In this document: piece after piece, positions 35,017 through 47,441 of the stretch
Layout of the letters: each line of letters begins with the position of its first letter
Numbering within the stretch: the first letter of the stretch is position 1
From: Sclerurus mexicanus
Lineage: Eukaryota; Chordata; Aves; Passeriformes; Furnariidae
NCBI GenBank assembly: GCA_013396755.1
Contig: VWZF01002378.1
Span: 1,134,578 to 1,198,577, forward strand
DNA length: 64,000 nt
Direction of reading: 5' to 3'
The notes under the pieces: model-generated
Database searches by the model: none
What the model was told of the DNA's origin: nothing
Seen by the model: only the letters and a program-made list of their open reading frames with translations
Made by a program: the position numbers and the translations under genes

Positions 35017-35865
35017 ATGCAGTGTGTATTAGCAAAAAGGTGGGGGGATGCCCAGTGCCATGGAGCCAGCCTGCAAAAGCCAGAGGCAGCAGAGCCCAGA
35101 TCTCCTGGGCATCGGTTTGGAGGCACAGCTGGGAAACGCTTGCCCTCAGGACCAGATGGAGGGCCCGGGATGCAGCAGAAGGATTGCATGGGGGAAGGAC
35201 TGGGAAAACGAGAAGGAAGAAATGCCATTACTCAGAACACAGAGGCAGAGCTTGAACGGCACCCTGTCTTTGGGGGCACCTGCAGGTGCTCCACACCCAG
35301 CTGTGCTCGTGAGGAAGCCTGCGGTGCAGCTGGGCACCAGCACTGCCCAAACCAGCGCCACGCGTGCCCCCGCTACACACAACTGTTCTGCCCAAGCTGC
35401 GTATTTCTGCTCCATTTCCTGAGCTTCAGCTCACGTCTGGCAGATGAGACAGCAGCCATCAATCAAGCTCGGCAAGGCTGTTCTCTGCGAGAGGAGCAAG
35501 TCTCTCTCCATACTCTCTCCTCAGCCAAGCCAACCAAGCCAAACCATCCTGGAGCTCTCAGGACAGGCCCATCTGCCCAGCATCTGGAGAAGGCTGCAGA
35601 GAGCACTGCCTGTGCCTTGCCAGGGCCACAGGAGCTGCTGGAGTTTTCTTCTCCAGCACAGTTGGATCGGGATCCTCATGCAACCCATCAAACCAAGCAG
35701 ACGGCAGCCACCTCTGGGTCCCTGCAGGGGCTCCCAGAAACCTCAGGACAACGTGACAAATGCTGTCTGGAGGAGCATCTCTCCTCACTCTTTCCACAGG
35801 AAGGATACCCAAGTGATGCATGTCCTGAGATGACAGATAACACTGACTGTTGGAAACTCTCCTGA
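35017..35865 (+). other. Longest open frame in the window (282 codons), probably not a gene
   Basis: It opens at an ATG with A at position -3, has an in-frame TAG 15 bases upstream, and ends in TGA at 35865. AATAAA signals follow at 36069-36074 and 36091-36096. The protein would be rich in Ala, Ser, Gln, Pro and Cys, has no signal peptide, no transmembrane segment and no domain I recognise, and has patchy hydrophobicity. Long frames of 124, 129 and 89 codons overlap it in other frames and on the other strand, which points to stop-poor composition. I give a small chance that it is a lineage-specific coding or lncRNA exon, and make no functional claim. Confidence 0.12.
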
Positions 35866-38800
35866 ATGGTACACTACTGGGATCTTAATATTATTATCCA
35901 TACTGTCCTGTATAATATACTTAACTGCATCCAAGAAGAAAAGGAATACTTAATGAATCTTGCTACTAAAACCTGTCAGAAAAATCATTAGGAGCAGTAA
36001 ATTATGACAGCGAGGGAGAATTTTACAAATGAAGGCCCGAAAATGTATGCTTTTTCATGTTATATTTGAATAAAGTAACTGGAAATTAAAAATAAAATGC
36101 TCATAAACTTAAGACACAGAAAGAAAAGGCTTCATGGAGGTTAAATAATGGTATATAGGGGGGGAATTGCATGTGCACCCAATAGTTTTAGGAGTCACAG
36201 CCCCTGTGAACAGGGCAAAGCAGAATGCCTAGCTGTGTTACCCATCCTTCCTTGCTCGTGCCAGCACCCCAGAGGGGCTCCCTCCACCCAGGGAGGCTGA
36301 TGAGGGGCTGGAGGTGGAGGGATCCCCCCAGCAGGGCCACATCCCCCTTCCCTGCCTCCTCCGGGGGCTCCCCATCCAGGCCCCGCTCCAGCTCCCATCC
36401 CTCACACTCTACATGGAACCATTCAGTGCTGTCTGCACAGCTGAGGAGTTTGAGCAATTAACCATCGCTATTGCAGAAATAACATTTGTAGTGTCACAAA
36501 GCCAAAACAAACCATACCTTTCCCAACTGATTTACTGTCTTTAATTTTTTCTGGAGGGAAAAGGCAAAGCTGTGCCAATAGTACATCACTCAGCGCTCAA
36601 ACTGCTAGTCCCGTCACCACGAGACTTTTGCTCTTCCCATGGGTTTGTTACCTTCTACCTTTGACCTCAGGAGCCTGTTTAATCTCTACACTTTAACAAA
36701 GTCACCTTTAAAACAGGACTTGGACCGTTCACCAAAAGGGCTTTGCATGGTGGAAATGAAGGCGCAGGTTGAGTTAGTAACTACATAACATTAATTTCTC
36801 ACTTCAAAACGGAGCGGGGCACTGACTTAGCCTTACACAAATGGCTATAAATAAATGCACGCACTCAAAACTTATAACAGGCAGTTCAGACTCAAGCTGG
36901 AAAGAAAACAACAGTACGAAGATCAACACAAAAGGGATTAGGAGAAGTTTGAAGGAAGGTTTGAAAAAGAAGTGTGATTGGCATGCAGAAGGTGGGCAGA
37001 TTTTCCAGACACAGAAAACAGCATGGGAAAGACTTCCAGCGCCAAAGGAAACGAGATAAACGGCCCGCCGAGCAAAGAGAAGTAAAACTGGGCGCTGTGT
37101 CTCCAGCAAGATTGATGTCACTGCTGCTCCCACAAAGTATATGCAAGTCTTTTGCAACATCTGTTCTCGGAATATCACATTTCAGCAAGAATGGGCACTG
37201 CCCGTGTGTGCAAGAGCCTAAGATTGCCTGTTTGTGTTTCGCGCGGGCTCGTCATGTTGGTGCAACTCGAAGCTGATGTTTGAACATTTGGCCCCAAAGA
37301 GCTTCGCTGGAAGCAGAATGCAGACAGATTTCTGTGAATCTCAATGTGTTTTTTCTTTTTATGGCAGTGTCTTTGCTGCATCCAGCAGAAATATCATTAC
37401 CACGATAAGCTCTGTCATCTCATGTGTTTAACCAAGCCACATAAAAAGCAGGGAACCTTTATGTTACATTGCAATTAATTCATATATTAGCAGACCGCAG
37501 CACCTAGACAGCTGAACATCAATATTTCAATCAAACATGGTACAAGGACTATCAATCCTTGAAGTTGCCATTGCATCACACGGAAGTGCTGACTAGTCAG
37601 AAGGCTGGGACAAGAAACCACATGGAAAAAAGAAAAGGAGCAGGCATTTGCACAAAGAGCTTGGGGATCACAGCTACAGAGAAACCTGAACAATATCAGG
37701 ATAAAAAGGAACTGAAGCGGGATTTCAGTGGGCAGAGCAAGATATCCCTAATTTTATGAACAGCAGGCAAACCCTGACCTGAGGAGCTACATCTGTGGGA
37801 CCACGTGAGCCTCTTTTTGTACCAAAAGGCTCGCGGGACTTCACCAGAGTGAAGTGCCACCTCTGAACTTGGCAGAACCATTCTCCGAGCACTGGCAGCC
37901 AAAGTGGAAGTCGGGGACTGTATGAAATGCAGACACAGGACTAAGGGGATAAACAGAATGTAGCTGGAAAAAAAAACAACTAGGTGTCTAAAGCTTACAT
38001 TCACTTTGACCTTGATCCTACACTGCTTGCTGTAGCTCTTAACTACAACGTGAAAGGAAAGCAGTGCTCTTCCATCTCATGGTTCTACTATGAAAATAAC
38101 CCCATTAATATTTTTAAAGCATTCAGGATACTGTCACGATGAATGACAGCAAAAAACCCCCTGAGGAAATTACTAACTCCGTCTTCAGTTCAGTATCTGA
38201 ATAGGTTGCTGGAATTAAGGGATCATCTCCTCCCTTCCCTGCTAAAAAATTATGAAGAAAAACTACTGAATAGCTGCTTAGTGAATGAGGACTGTCAGTC
38301 CCACGGACTGGATGAGGCACCATCCTGCAAAGCTCATTTGTGACTGTGCCCTTAGAGTCTGAACCATAAAGCACCTCCACGAGGCACCAAGTCACACTGC
38401 CTGCTAAGAAAAAAAAACACATTTCCATCCCCAACATGGCAGAATTTCATTCTCCAGGTTGACTTACAAAGTAAAGAGTATCATCCTTACACTCTTGCAG
38501 CCTATGCAAGGCAAAACACCCACCAGGCGAACACAGGAAGCTCTGGAAGGGACAAAATAATGGAGACAGAAAGGGCTGAGTGGCAACAGGCAACTCACCT
38601 GGCCAGTGGGGAGCCTCCAGGAAGGAAAATCAAGGGCAGCAACCCCGTGGCACGGATGGGGAAGCTCAGTGGGGCATGGGCAAGGGGAGCTGGAGCAGAG
38701 ACAAGGATAGACTGGGCCAGTGCTGGAGAAAGGAGCTGGCAGAAGGAATAGCCATAGGAAAATGCACCCCATGGGAAACAAGCTATGCAATTAAATCACA

Positions 38801-39340
38801 CCTAAAAAAAAAAAATCTCTTAAAGGCCTAAAAGCTGTGACAGGGAGAGAGCAAGACATTCCTGGCTAGATTTTTAAAATTACTCCCATTAAAGTCTGAG
38901 CCATAAAACTCTACACATTGATGTTAAAACTCTACCTATAGCATGTCCCAGCACCACAGGCAAGGCTTCAAGCACTGAAATCCAGGTGAGAAGAGCTAGC
39001 CTTCTGGCACAGGATGTCACAAAGCCAGATCCTTCCCTGGCATTCCTGGGATCCTCGAGCTCCTCTCCAAGGCAAGACAACTTTCCCCTGCCCCGTCCTG
39101 CAGACAGGAGTGGAGGGAGCCCCACCTTGCACTTGGGACAGGATGCCCAGCCAATGCTTTCCACACAAGAAGCCAAAAATCAGAGATCAGCCCCCGTGAT
39201 AAATAAACCACCACGAGCTGAACCAAAAGAAGCTGCGAGCCCGAGCCCAAAAGCAGAAAGGCATTGTTGTTTCGAGGGCCGGGTTGGTTCCCTACTGTGA
39301 GCACGGAAAATTTTTATATACAGATCTCCCTTTCCTAGCC
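35866..39340. other. Noncoding segment, no gene seen
   Basis: AT-rich just downstream of the 282-codon frame (to about 36170), then mixed. A GC-rich patch at 36220-36420 gives frames on both strands. The minus-strand frame at 36804-37178 (124 codons) is hydrophobic but has no recognisable family. No repeat or RNA gene is identified. Confidence 0.55.
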
Positions 39341-39344
39341 CCGC

Positions 39345-39560
39345 ACTTGGAGGGGATTGTTGCTATTTGTGAATGACTTGGGAATTAATTAACGTGAAGC
39401 CAAGTGGCTTATAAATGGTTGGCATTGTGAGCAGCCCCAGAATCACGGGGAGTGCAGTTGATGTGCCCAGAGCCACATTCAGCGCTGTGTGTCAAGGGAG
39501 AAGATTTATTATCACAGTAGGTCCACTTTCCAAAAGTTTCATAATGAAGGGGCACTGTTC
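39345..39560. promoter_or_regulatory. Candidate conserved noncoding element
   Basis: A compact, non-repetitive block with several transcription-factor-type words close together. They are ATTGTT (SOX-like) at 39356-39361, TTAATTAA at 39385-39392, CAAGTG (NKX2/E-box-like) at 39401-39406, a gcttataaatgg word near 39407 and a tttattatcac word near 39506. It has no coding frame, no low complexity and no repeat similarity. The clustering is suggestive of a tissue-specific enhancer. This is inference from word content only. Confidence 0.32.
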
Positions 39561-39564
39561 ACAG

Positions 39565-42500
39565 CACAGTTAGCACCTTCTTTTTTTTCCTGGGGTGTAT
39601 TATAAATCCCAACTAGAAAAAGGAGATGGGGGAGGGTTATTTAGCACAGAGGGCATGAAATCTCAGTATAGGAACAGCACAAATAGTATATTTACTACAA
39701 GAAGAAAGAAGAGAGAAAATAAAAACAGAAAAAATATCTTTTTCACAAAAAACCAGAACAGAATACAAAGCAGTAAACTTATTTCTAATCTGATGACACG
39801 AGTTGAACTCCCACATTACAACTAATTAAATTAAAAGAGCCTACCAAGCTGGATTATAACCTATAAATATTTTTGGTCACTTGCCTCCCTCAGAAACTAT
39901 CTTGGATCTAAAAATACCACAGAATAATAACAAATAGCTCATACTATGGTTTAGGCACTTAATAATTAGAAGCGGAAGGAAAGAAAGGCACGCGTACTTC
40001 CACATAAAAAGTGGGTGTTTTTGACTGAAAACCAACCCTGGTAAAATGGATAGTGGCAGTACCCACTCAAACCCTCCTTGCTGATCTCCAAGGGAAGGGC
40101 TGAGGCTGTGCCTTCCTTGGCGGGCTGTGGCCAGGGGTGCGGGGCTGACCTGTGCCCGCTCTGGTGGAGGGGGACAGCAGCAGGGTGGGCTGGGCTACCT
40201 CCTGTGAGGAGCAGGAAGAGTCCCTGCAGCTGCCATCAGCCTCCCCATCTCTGCTCTCCCACAGAGCCTGGTGGCAAGGGGCATGGACCTGCTGGGCTTG
40301 CCCGAAGCTGGCTGACAAAGCATCCTGAAGAGAACACAGCTGGCACCCACGTCACCCCTTTTCCCAGTCATCACAATCCCCTCTCCCACCTCTCCACCCA
40401 GTCGCATCCCTGTAAGGCTCCTGGACATCTGCCACGGGGCTTTACCAGAAATTAGTCTTGCAGTGATACGTGAATCAAGCAGCTCTTGATAACTGTAGTC
40501 ACAAAAATATTTAAGGAGCTTTCTACGATTTGCCTGACAAATATCACACCAAGAAAACTCTCTATATATTTCATTCTCCCAGCTAAACTGCATGTGTGTT
40601 ATGATCTTCCCCAGAAAGCTTCACTATTGCTGTGTTTTCCTAAAAAGACAATAAGAAGCTACAATGATAGCAATAAAAATTATGATGCTGCATGTCCTCT
40701 TGCCTCTTACAGCAAAATTCCTAGAGCCATTTAGTAATCATCCTGTATTTCTACATAGTGGGGAAGAAAATGAAAGGTAAAGTGAAAGAAGCCAAAGAAG
40801 TCCCATGAGGAAAACTTGAAAATTCATGCTTTTACCAAACCACAAGTGAGGAATTAGAAAGCGTAATGTGTATAAATGAGAGCAGCAGCTCTATTTCATG
40901 CTAGTTAGACCATCAGATGCAGAGACCATCGTCGCCAAGAACTCCCATGCAGTTAGTTTTAAAAAGAAATCTCATATATGATGAAGTAATTTTCTGAAAA
41001 GATGGTTTTTGCATCACTTGTCTAGTGGGTTTCCATAGAAGCCATCCTGTTCTCAGAGCAGTTTAAGAGTCATGTTAAGATCCTGACACCATCCACGAGA
41101 GCCAGAAAATTCAGAAATTGAAGATACTGCTCCTTCCCTTGGTCACACCATGTGCTCATACTTGTTTACATTCAAATACTATCTCTCTTTAGAGGAGGAC
41201 TCTTACAAAAGGTTTTCACCCCTCTCTGATAACGATAAGAAAATAGAGGGGGAAAGGAATAAACACTGTCGAACTGAACAGCATGAAGGGCTTATCTCCT
41301 TCTTCAGACACTTTGAATTTCATGAAATTTCCCTCACATTCCTAAGGGGATTAAATGCAGCACTTTAAAAAAAAATAAAGTCCTTGCCATGCTGTATTTG
41401 TTTTCTTTGAGCTTTGTGACCGACAATAAAGCCACACCTACCATGTCGATTATTTTTACCAATGAAATCACAACCTTCCTGTGTCGAGAGCCTGAGCCAC
41501 TGTGAGGTTCTTGCCCCATCCTCTACTGCCCCAGCTGCTGCCAGCTGTGGCATCTCCCCTTGTGCCCACGGTGACAAAGCCAGGCATCCGGGACACGTGA
41601 ACCTGCACAAAGCAGCTCCCGGGAGGAGCAGAAATCCCGAGTGTTTCCCTGTCTCTCCCAGAGACCTGTGCCAGCGTCCCACCGCACAGATGGAAGCGTG
41701 CAGCCTGCAGGTGTGCTCACACAGGAGCCGTGGCGTCACAGAGCTTAAACCGGCCCTCTGCATTCCAAGGGTCATCCTGGTCCCTGGGTGACCCTTCCCC
41801 ATCGGTGCAATGACAGCCCTCAAAAACTGTCGGCTCCTCTGCGGCAGAGTCACCTCGTGCCACAGAGAGGAGCAGAAATTTTAGCTTCAGTCTGCTGCTA
41901 AGGAGCAAGCTCAGCTGGCTGCTCTCTTACTGAAAAAAAAATAAACCAAAAAAAAGACACTTAACTGGAGCATTATCAGAGATTTGAAAGTATTAAGAGC
42001 CTGTTCAGTGTGCCCTTGCTAACAGGTGTCCCCAGCAGTGAAATGCAATTAATATCAAGAGGATTTCTGGGAACATGGGGATGGATGGGTCAGCCAAATA
42101 ATCCCACATTAAAATTAGCACGTTGTTTATAGCTAGTAGCATTTAAAAAATTATGATATAAAATACAAACAGTCAGGTAGCAACTGGGCTTGCTGAAAGG
42201 TTTTATAGCAAAATTATTAAGCTTTTCACATCATAGTGGCACTGACACTCCTGTAAAGCCCTAGAAAGGTTCTAGCAAAACCAAAAATGCCCCACACCAC
42301 AACGTTACACAGTAAAAACAACTTCTCCTGCCTTATTCTCCCTTCCACGTCACCTTCCTGAGCATCTCGGTCTTTACCCTCTCTCATTTTCTTTGATGTA
42401 CTTCTCAAGAGAAGAACATCTGATCCCAGTAATCTCAAAAGAGCAACAACAGTGGGAGGCCTATTAAATCTCATTTTCAGCTTGTTCTGAGAAATTGAGA

Positions 42501-42685
42501 GGAGGGAGAGGACAAACAAGAGAATCCCAAGTACGGCAGTTGCTGTAAATAAGAGAAAACAGAGGGCACATCAAAAAGAGAAGAGGTTGTTGAAGGATCA
42601 GTGGTCCCAAGCTAGAGATTATGAAAGGGGAAAGAGACACCCCAGCTGGTTTTCCACCAGCTGCAAATGTTTGCTGTGTAGGGAG
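39565..42685. other. Noncoding segment, no gene seen
   Basis: Strongly AT/A-rich at 39660-39960, with average composition elsewhere and a GC-richer patch at 41480-41880 carrying overlapping frames (up to 162 codons, minus). No domains, repeats or RNA genes are recognised. Confidence 0.55.
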
Positions 42686-42689
42686 CATG

Positions 42690-43000
42690 AAATAAAATCC
42701 AGGGCAAAGCCTACGCTAATATGACGTGAAGATTGCAAGTGTGAATGCAAAGAGGCCTTGGAGGGCCATCATTACACATCCTGCACGTTAACGCGAGCTG
42801 GACTAAAGCAGGGTTTGGAAACCTGAGCCCCTTCACTCGCATTCCACTCCGGAGGATCAGAGACACCTCCACACCCAGGGCTTGGATCCCCTTATTTCTG
42901 AACGTCCCACAGAAACTGCAGAGAAGACACATTTCCACTCTGCATTCAATTTTATTGCACAACATTTTGGGGAACATAACCTTGCTGAGCTAACTAGGTG
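42690..43000. promoter_or_regulatory. Weak candidate conserved noncoding element
   Basis: Non-repetitive block with 'cgctaatatgacgtgaag' (a CRE-like TGACGT), 'ggccatcattacacatc' and 'cattcaattttattgcac'. Texture-based suggestion only. The frames on both strands here have no domain. Confidence 0.18.
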
Positions 43001-43004
43001 CGTG

Positions 43005-43485
43005 GGAGATAATATATAGGATTCCTGAGGGTGGAGAGGAGGCTGAAGCAAATTAATCCCCCCGTACTGCAGTACTGAATACACTTATTTACTAGATGTC
43101 AGGAAAGCAAGACACCCCTACAAATTCACTGAACTCGCCTCTTGATTCAGAGAGGGGGCTTTGTAGATTAGAAGAGACCACACAGGCTACTTCTGATCTT
43201 TAAAGTACGTTTGGAGCTTGGATGACCTATACATTTGTGGGTGAACAGTCCTGGGAGGATCCTGACTCGGTGCTCTTGGCACAAGCCTGAAAAGGCACAC
43301 CATCAGCACTTCCTCTGCCCCTGGGGCAGTGGAGGCAGCTGACGAGGCTCAACATCTTCCAGTAATTAAAGCAGCAGTTGGAATAACATCACACCATCAC
43401 CCAGGAACTTAGCACGCCTCTCTTTCTGCTGCCCTCATACTCAGATGCTTTGCTTTAATTCCCCTCCTGTCCTCCCCCCCCACAC
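43005..43485. other. Noncoding segment, nothing recognised
   Basis: Mixed composition. No gene, RNA or repeat is recognised. A C-run lies near 43473-43482. Confidence 0.6.
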
Positions 43486-43489
43486 CGCA

Positions 43490-43745
43490 TCCATCATGAA
43501 AATTTAATTTCCCTTCACTGGAGTTCACAGGCAGGAGGGGGAAGTTAAAAATAAACAAACTTGCATGCACTCATTTGTAGCAGGGGAAAATCCAATAATT
43601 TCAGGCCTTAGCGCATCTGAAATTATGTAATCATGTCCACTAGCGGTGTGGAAACATTTGAGCTGGCAAACAGGGTTGCAGAGCAGACATACCACTGGAA
43701 GCTTGAAATAGCAAGTGGCAGACACTCAAATAAAATAACCATAGT
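43490..43745. promoter_or_regulatory. Weak candidate conserved noncoding element
   Basis: Contains 'catgaaaatttaatttccc', 'gttaaaaataaacaaac' (forkhead-like), 'ccaataatttcaggcc' and 'tgaaattatgtaatcatg'. Non-repetitive with TAAT-type words. Low confidence because nothing but word content supports it. Confidence 0.2.
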
Positions 43746-43806
43746 GAAATGTAGAAGATTAGAAAGGAAAAGGACACAAACCGGCTCTGACTTGACCTTG
43801 GTTTCA

Positions 43807-43867
43807 GTTTACTGCAGATGAAACAACTGAGATACTTATAGCCCTAAGCCTCATCATTTAGGCAAGA
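43807..43867 (-). repeat. Possible MIR-like SINE fragment, antisense
   Basis: The plus strand reads 'tttactgcagatgaaacaac' followed by 'tgagatacttatagccctaag', which can be laid against the antisense MIR core 'tttacagatgaggaaactgaggcacagagaggttaag' with several differences. Only this short core is visible, without flanking MIR parts, so chance similarity is a serious alternative. Confidence 0.35.
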
Positions 43868-43869
43868 AT

Positions 43870-45045
43870 TGCCTGTGATGAAAGCAGTTGGAGGGAAACA
43901 TTTTTACACACATTTGTCTGCTTTAATTTTCCTCCAGCTGCTGCCTTTCCAAATTTGATCTCCAGACAGACAGTGTTAAGACAGGTGACTCAACAGACCA
44001 AGCTAAATTGAAGACATTCTGGCAGCCAGGACACAGGAATTATATTCAGCTACCTCAGGTGAGGAGACCCCGCTGTGCTGGAGAACCCAGAAGGGAGATG
44101 AGCTTTGGCTCTGGAGCCACCCCAGACACTCCACGTCAGTCAGAAACACCATGAGGACCCTGCCCTGCCTGCTGCTCACCACCCCCTTCTACATTTGGGG
44201 CCTCTGGGAAGGGCTGCATCGCTTGGATGCGGCTTGGGGTGCAGTGTCACAATCTGTTATGTCCATCTCACATAGAGCTGCTGAAGAGCAAGGCAGTCCT
44301 GCACCCCTTTCTCTCCTCCATCACCTTCTCCTCACCACAGCTCCTTAGCATCAGAGTCCCTCCAACCCTACACAGATATGTCAAGAAGCCCAGAGCACAG
44401 AAAACCGACCCTACAAGAGCAGAAAAAGTGACCTGGCCAACACAGCCCCCCTAAGCAAAGGGCACAGCAGAAGAGCCACACAGCAACAGGGCTGGGAGAG
44501 ATCAGATCCCACCTTGGGTGAAGCATCTGCACCATAAAACAGAGCCCTTGGCTTTCCACCAAGATGTCCTCTGCTCACCGTGCGGCTGTCATGGTTAGTG
44601 CAGAGGATAGGGCAGGAACACCAACACTGTCCTTTCACCTGGGGGTGGCTTAACCTTCATCTTTTTTGTACAAATAGGCACTGACACTGAGCAAATCCCT
44701 GATGTGAGAGCAAAGCCTACTCAGACAGAGTTGCCAGCGTGGTGGTTTCCACTCAAGCGAGCTGTTACATCCACACACCGTGCCACAAACACCTCCCCAG
44801 GCACTGGGCAGGAGGCAAGGTTGGACTCCACACCATGAGCTCACTTTTCCCTCTCCATTCCTCCTGCCCCTCTGCAGCAACCCCTACTCTCTACCAAAAC
44901 CACCTCCACACCTCAAGGCATTTGAGTACAACCAAAGCCATGCCTGCTGGCAAAGCAAACTTTGCTGGTAGAGTGTCCCTCGGCCCTGGCAAGGGCACAT
45001 TTCTGTTCTGCCGAAAAGGACAAGCCGTGCTGTTTATCCCGTGCT
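43870..45045. other. Noncoding segment, no gene seen
   Basis: Average composition. Frames of up to 161 codons (44739-45224, +) overlap opposite-strand frames. None has a domain. No repeat is identified. Confidence 0.55.
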
Positions 45046-45049
45046 TGTG

Positions 45050-45420
45050 TGGGAGCGTGTTTGCATTCTTAAGAGCAGTGGTGCAAGTCATTTTCCCTGG
45101 CTATTACCATAAAAAGCTAGGTTCCCCCCAATTGCTTTGCTGTGCTTCACAAGATTGCCACTTGGGGTTTTGTGCTGGGGCAGCGGGGGTGAGATTAGCT
45201 TCCCAAAGAGAATTAAATCCATAAAAGAGGTAGAGGAGGGCCTGCTGCTGCTATTCAGGGGCAGTGGGAAGATACACTCTTCTGCAGACCGAGCTTCAGA
45301 GCATGGCCCCCCCTAACCTTTATTATTCTTCTTTCACTGCCAGGGAATTTAATTGATCAAAGCAACCCAATTCTTGGCACAAATGCTTGAAGCTGCAAAT
45401 CTGCCCAGACCTTGAGCTTA
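45050..45420. promoter_or_regulatory. Candidate conserved noncoding element with a TCF/LEF-like site
   Basis: Non-repetitive block with 'caagtcattttccctggc', 'cccccaattgctttgc', 'gagaattaaatccataaa' and 'ttattattcttctttcac'. It ends with a TTTAATTG word joined to ATCAAAG (a TCF/LEF-type core) at 45348-45362. A homeodomain word directly beside a TCF word is a common enhancer arrangement. Inference only. Confidence 0.28.
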
Positions 45421-45424
45421 CAGG

Positions 45425-46775
45425 CAGAAACCCCCTGAAGTCGCTCGCAGGTTTCGCACTCAGCTTCTACAGGAGCATGTCCCAGCACCACAGTAAAGGG
45501 CCAGCGATAGAAGACGCTGCAAAAGAGGGAGGGGAAAGAGCTGATCAGACAAGCTCACGAGAATTTGATCTCAAGTGGGCCTGCTTGGCTCAAAGTTTGG
45601 ACGATTGGGATTATGTCAGCCCTGCAAGGCGGGAAGCCAGAGATGGCAATGAAGCGCTGCTGTCTCCTCAAGGCTATGAGACCTCAGGCTCACAGCATCA
45701 TTTTGTCACGTTTGTTCTAGCACATGATGGCAGAAGTCTCCATCAGCACAAGTGTGGAGAGGACGCCTGCTTCTGCTCTTCGCCTCTTTTGAAGATGCTT
45801 CTCAAAGCAACTAATGCAAAACCACAGGAAGAGGCACAAAAAAAATAAACTGAGGGGAAAAAAAATCCCATCCAGAGAGGCACCAAAGACAGAGGTTTGA
45901 ACAGAGCACTGCCAGGCAGGAAGGCAGCTCCCAGGCAGCCCAGGGCTGGTGGGGAACACTGGCCACCAAACAGAGCTTGTCACTGGTGTGGGCAGATGGC
46001 AGCAGCAGCCACTGGTGGCTTGGGCACTGCCACCAAGCCTCAGCTGCTTCTGTTGGCCCCCAGTGCCCACAGCCCTGCCGGGACATCCTGACTGGGCTGC
46101 TTTGATTGCTGGTACCTATAAAAACCAACCAAATTACAGCTCCCCTTAAAACCCCAAGCGAGTTCCTGAAACAGCCCGAGATCAAGAGCACGGACCTGGC
46201 ACAGACTTGGAAGCAATTGGCAGGGGCAGGCTTTTAAAATTATCTGCCTAAATATGGATTTCTAAGAGAGAAACCAGAAGTTAAAAGACTGTAAACTGTT
46301 GGCATAAATAGTTGAGCAAGAAGCAGACTGGAACAAGAGTCTTTTGGTCTGCTGGCTGTAAAGATGCCTTTTACACTACCAAAACACCCTCTGTTACTCT
46401 CTTTCCCTGCCTAATCATTGCTCCTGTGGCTCTTTCCAGCCTGACTATACATAGAGCCTATGGCACCTGAAAGGAAAGCTGCCTGTGTTTTATGCTCTTC
46501 CTAATTTGCAAGAACAACAAATGTAAATCACACCTCATGTTTGCAGCACCACCAGAGAAAATGTTAGATTTAAAGCTCCGATATGTACAACAGCAGAATC
46601 AAAAAGTGTGATTGGGTACCAGACAAATTATTTTATATACTTTTTTTAAGGTCTGCTAGGGAAAAAGCAAGGTTTGAATATGAAATACCATTTTCCCTTG
46701 ATTCACTTAGTATTGTTTTGCATTAAAAAGGGAAAAGCCGCATTGTACAAGGCATGCAGCAAGCTGTGTGAGTGC
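45425..46775. other. Noncoding segment, nothing recognised
   Basis: Includes a 153-codon frame (45387-45848, +) and overlapping minus-strand frames, with no recognisable product. Bases 45880-46090 are GC-richer. A T-run lies near 46640. No repeat is identified. Confidence 0.55.
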
Positions 46776-46779
46776 AGCA

Positions 46780-47000
46780 TGCATGTTAAAGCAACACTGA
46801 GCATCAGCACTTATTTATTAAAATTCTGATAAGAGGTGAAACTCAATTTAGTTGATGTCAGCAAGCCTCCTAATGAGGCCTCTTTTTATTTTTTTAATTT
46901 TCTTTTATTGTGAAAGGGCAGCTTTGTGCCTCCTCTAATCAGCTTGACAAAGGACATATAAAAATGCAAAGGAACATAAATATTACTGTAATTACCACTG
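46780..47000. promoter_or_regulatory. Weak candidate conserved noncoding element
   Basis: Contains 'cttatttattaaaattc', 'cctcctaatgaggcc' and 'tattactgtaattacc', plus T/A-rich runs near 46885-46910. The CCTCCTAATGAGGCC word is close to an inverted repeat (CCTC/GAGG). Enhancer-like texture only. Confidence 0.2.
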
Positions 47001-47004
47001 AGAA

Positions 47005-47440
47005 ACACCACAGACAAATGCAGGAAGTAGCCACAGATCTGCCTGCAGACGTAATGGCTGAACATTGTGGGTGACTTGTTCTGCTCTGGGAAGGAGGGGC
47101 ATTTCGTAAACCATAAACCACTTTGATGAAAATCTAAAACCAGCACCGAATTCGCAGCTTTTTCCCCAGACTCAGACGCATTCAGAAAGTACCTCTGACT
47201 AAGCAGGACCTGCTTGCCCGTTCACTAGCACTGCAAAGGCTGATGTGTCCCAGTTTGTGAGCTTTCTGCAAGGCCCACGTGGGGCTTTCTCCTGGTGCAG
47301 CAGATGAGTAAAACAGCCCTTCAGCCCCAAGCCCAGAGCTCAAACTGCACAGCCCACAGAGAGCCTTAGAGGTGGCAGCAGCAACATCAAAGGCAGATGC
47401 AAGGGAAGGTATTGCTACAAACCTGAGAGTTGTTATGTAA
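47005..47440. other. Noncoding segment beside the LINE relic
   Basis: Lies downstream of the LINE relic in the element's own orientation and may include its remaining 3' part, but no LINE words are recognisable. The minus-strand frame at 47182-47454 has no domain I can assign. Confidence 0.45.
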
Positions 47441-47441
47441 A

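Noticed and set aside
41365..41853. 162-codon minus-strand frame in a GC-richer patch
   Set aside because: Overlaps open plus-strand frames. No family similarity recognised.
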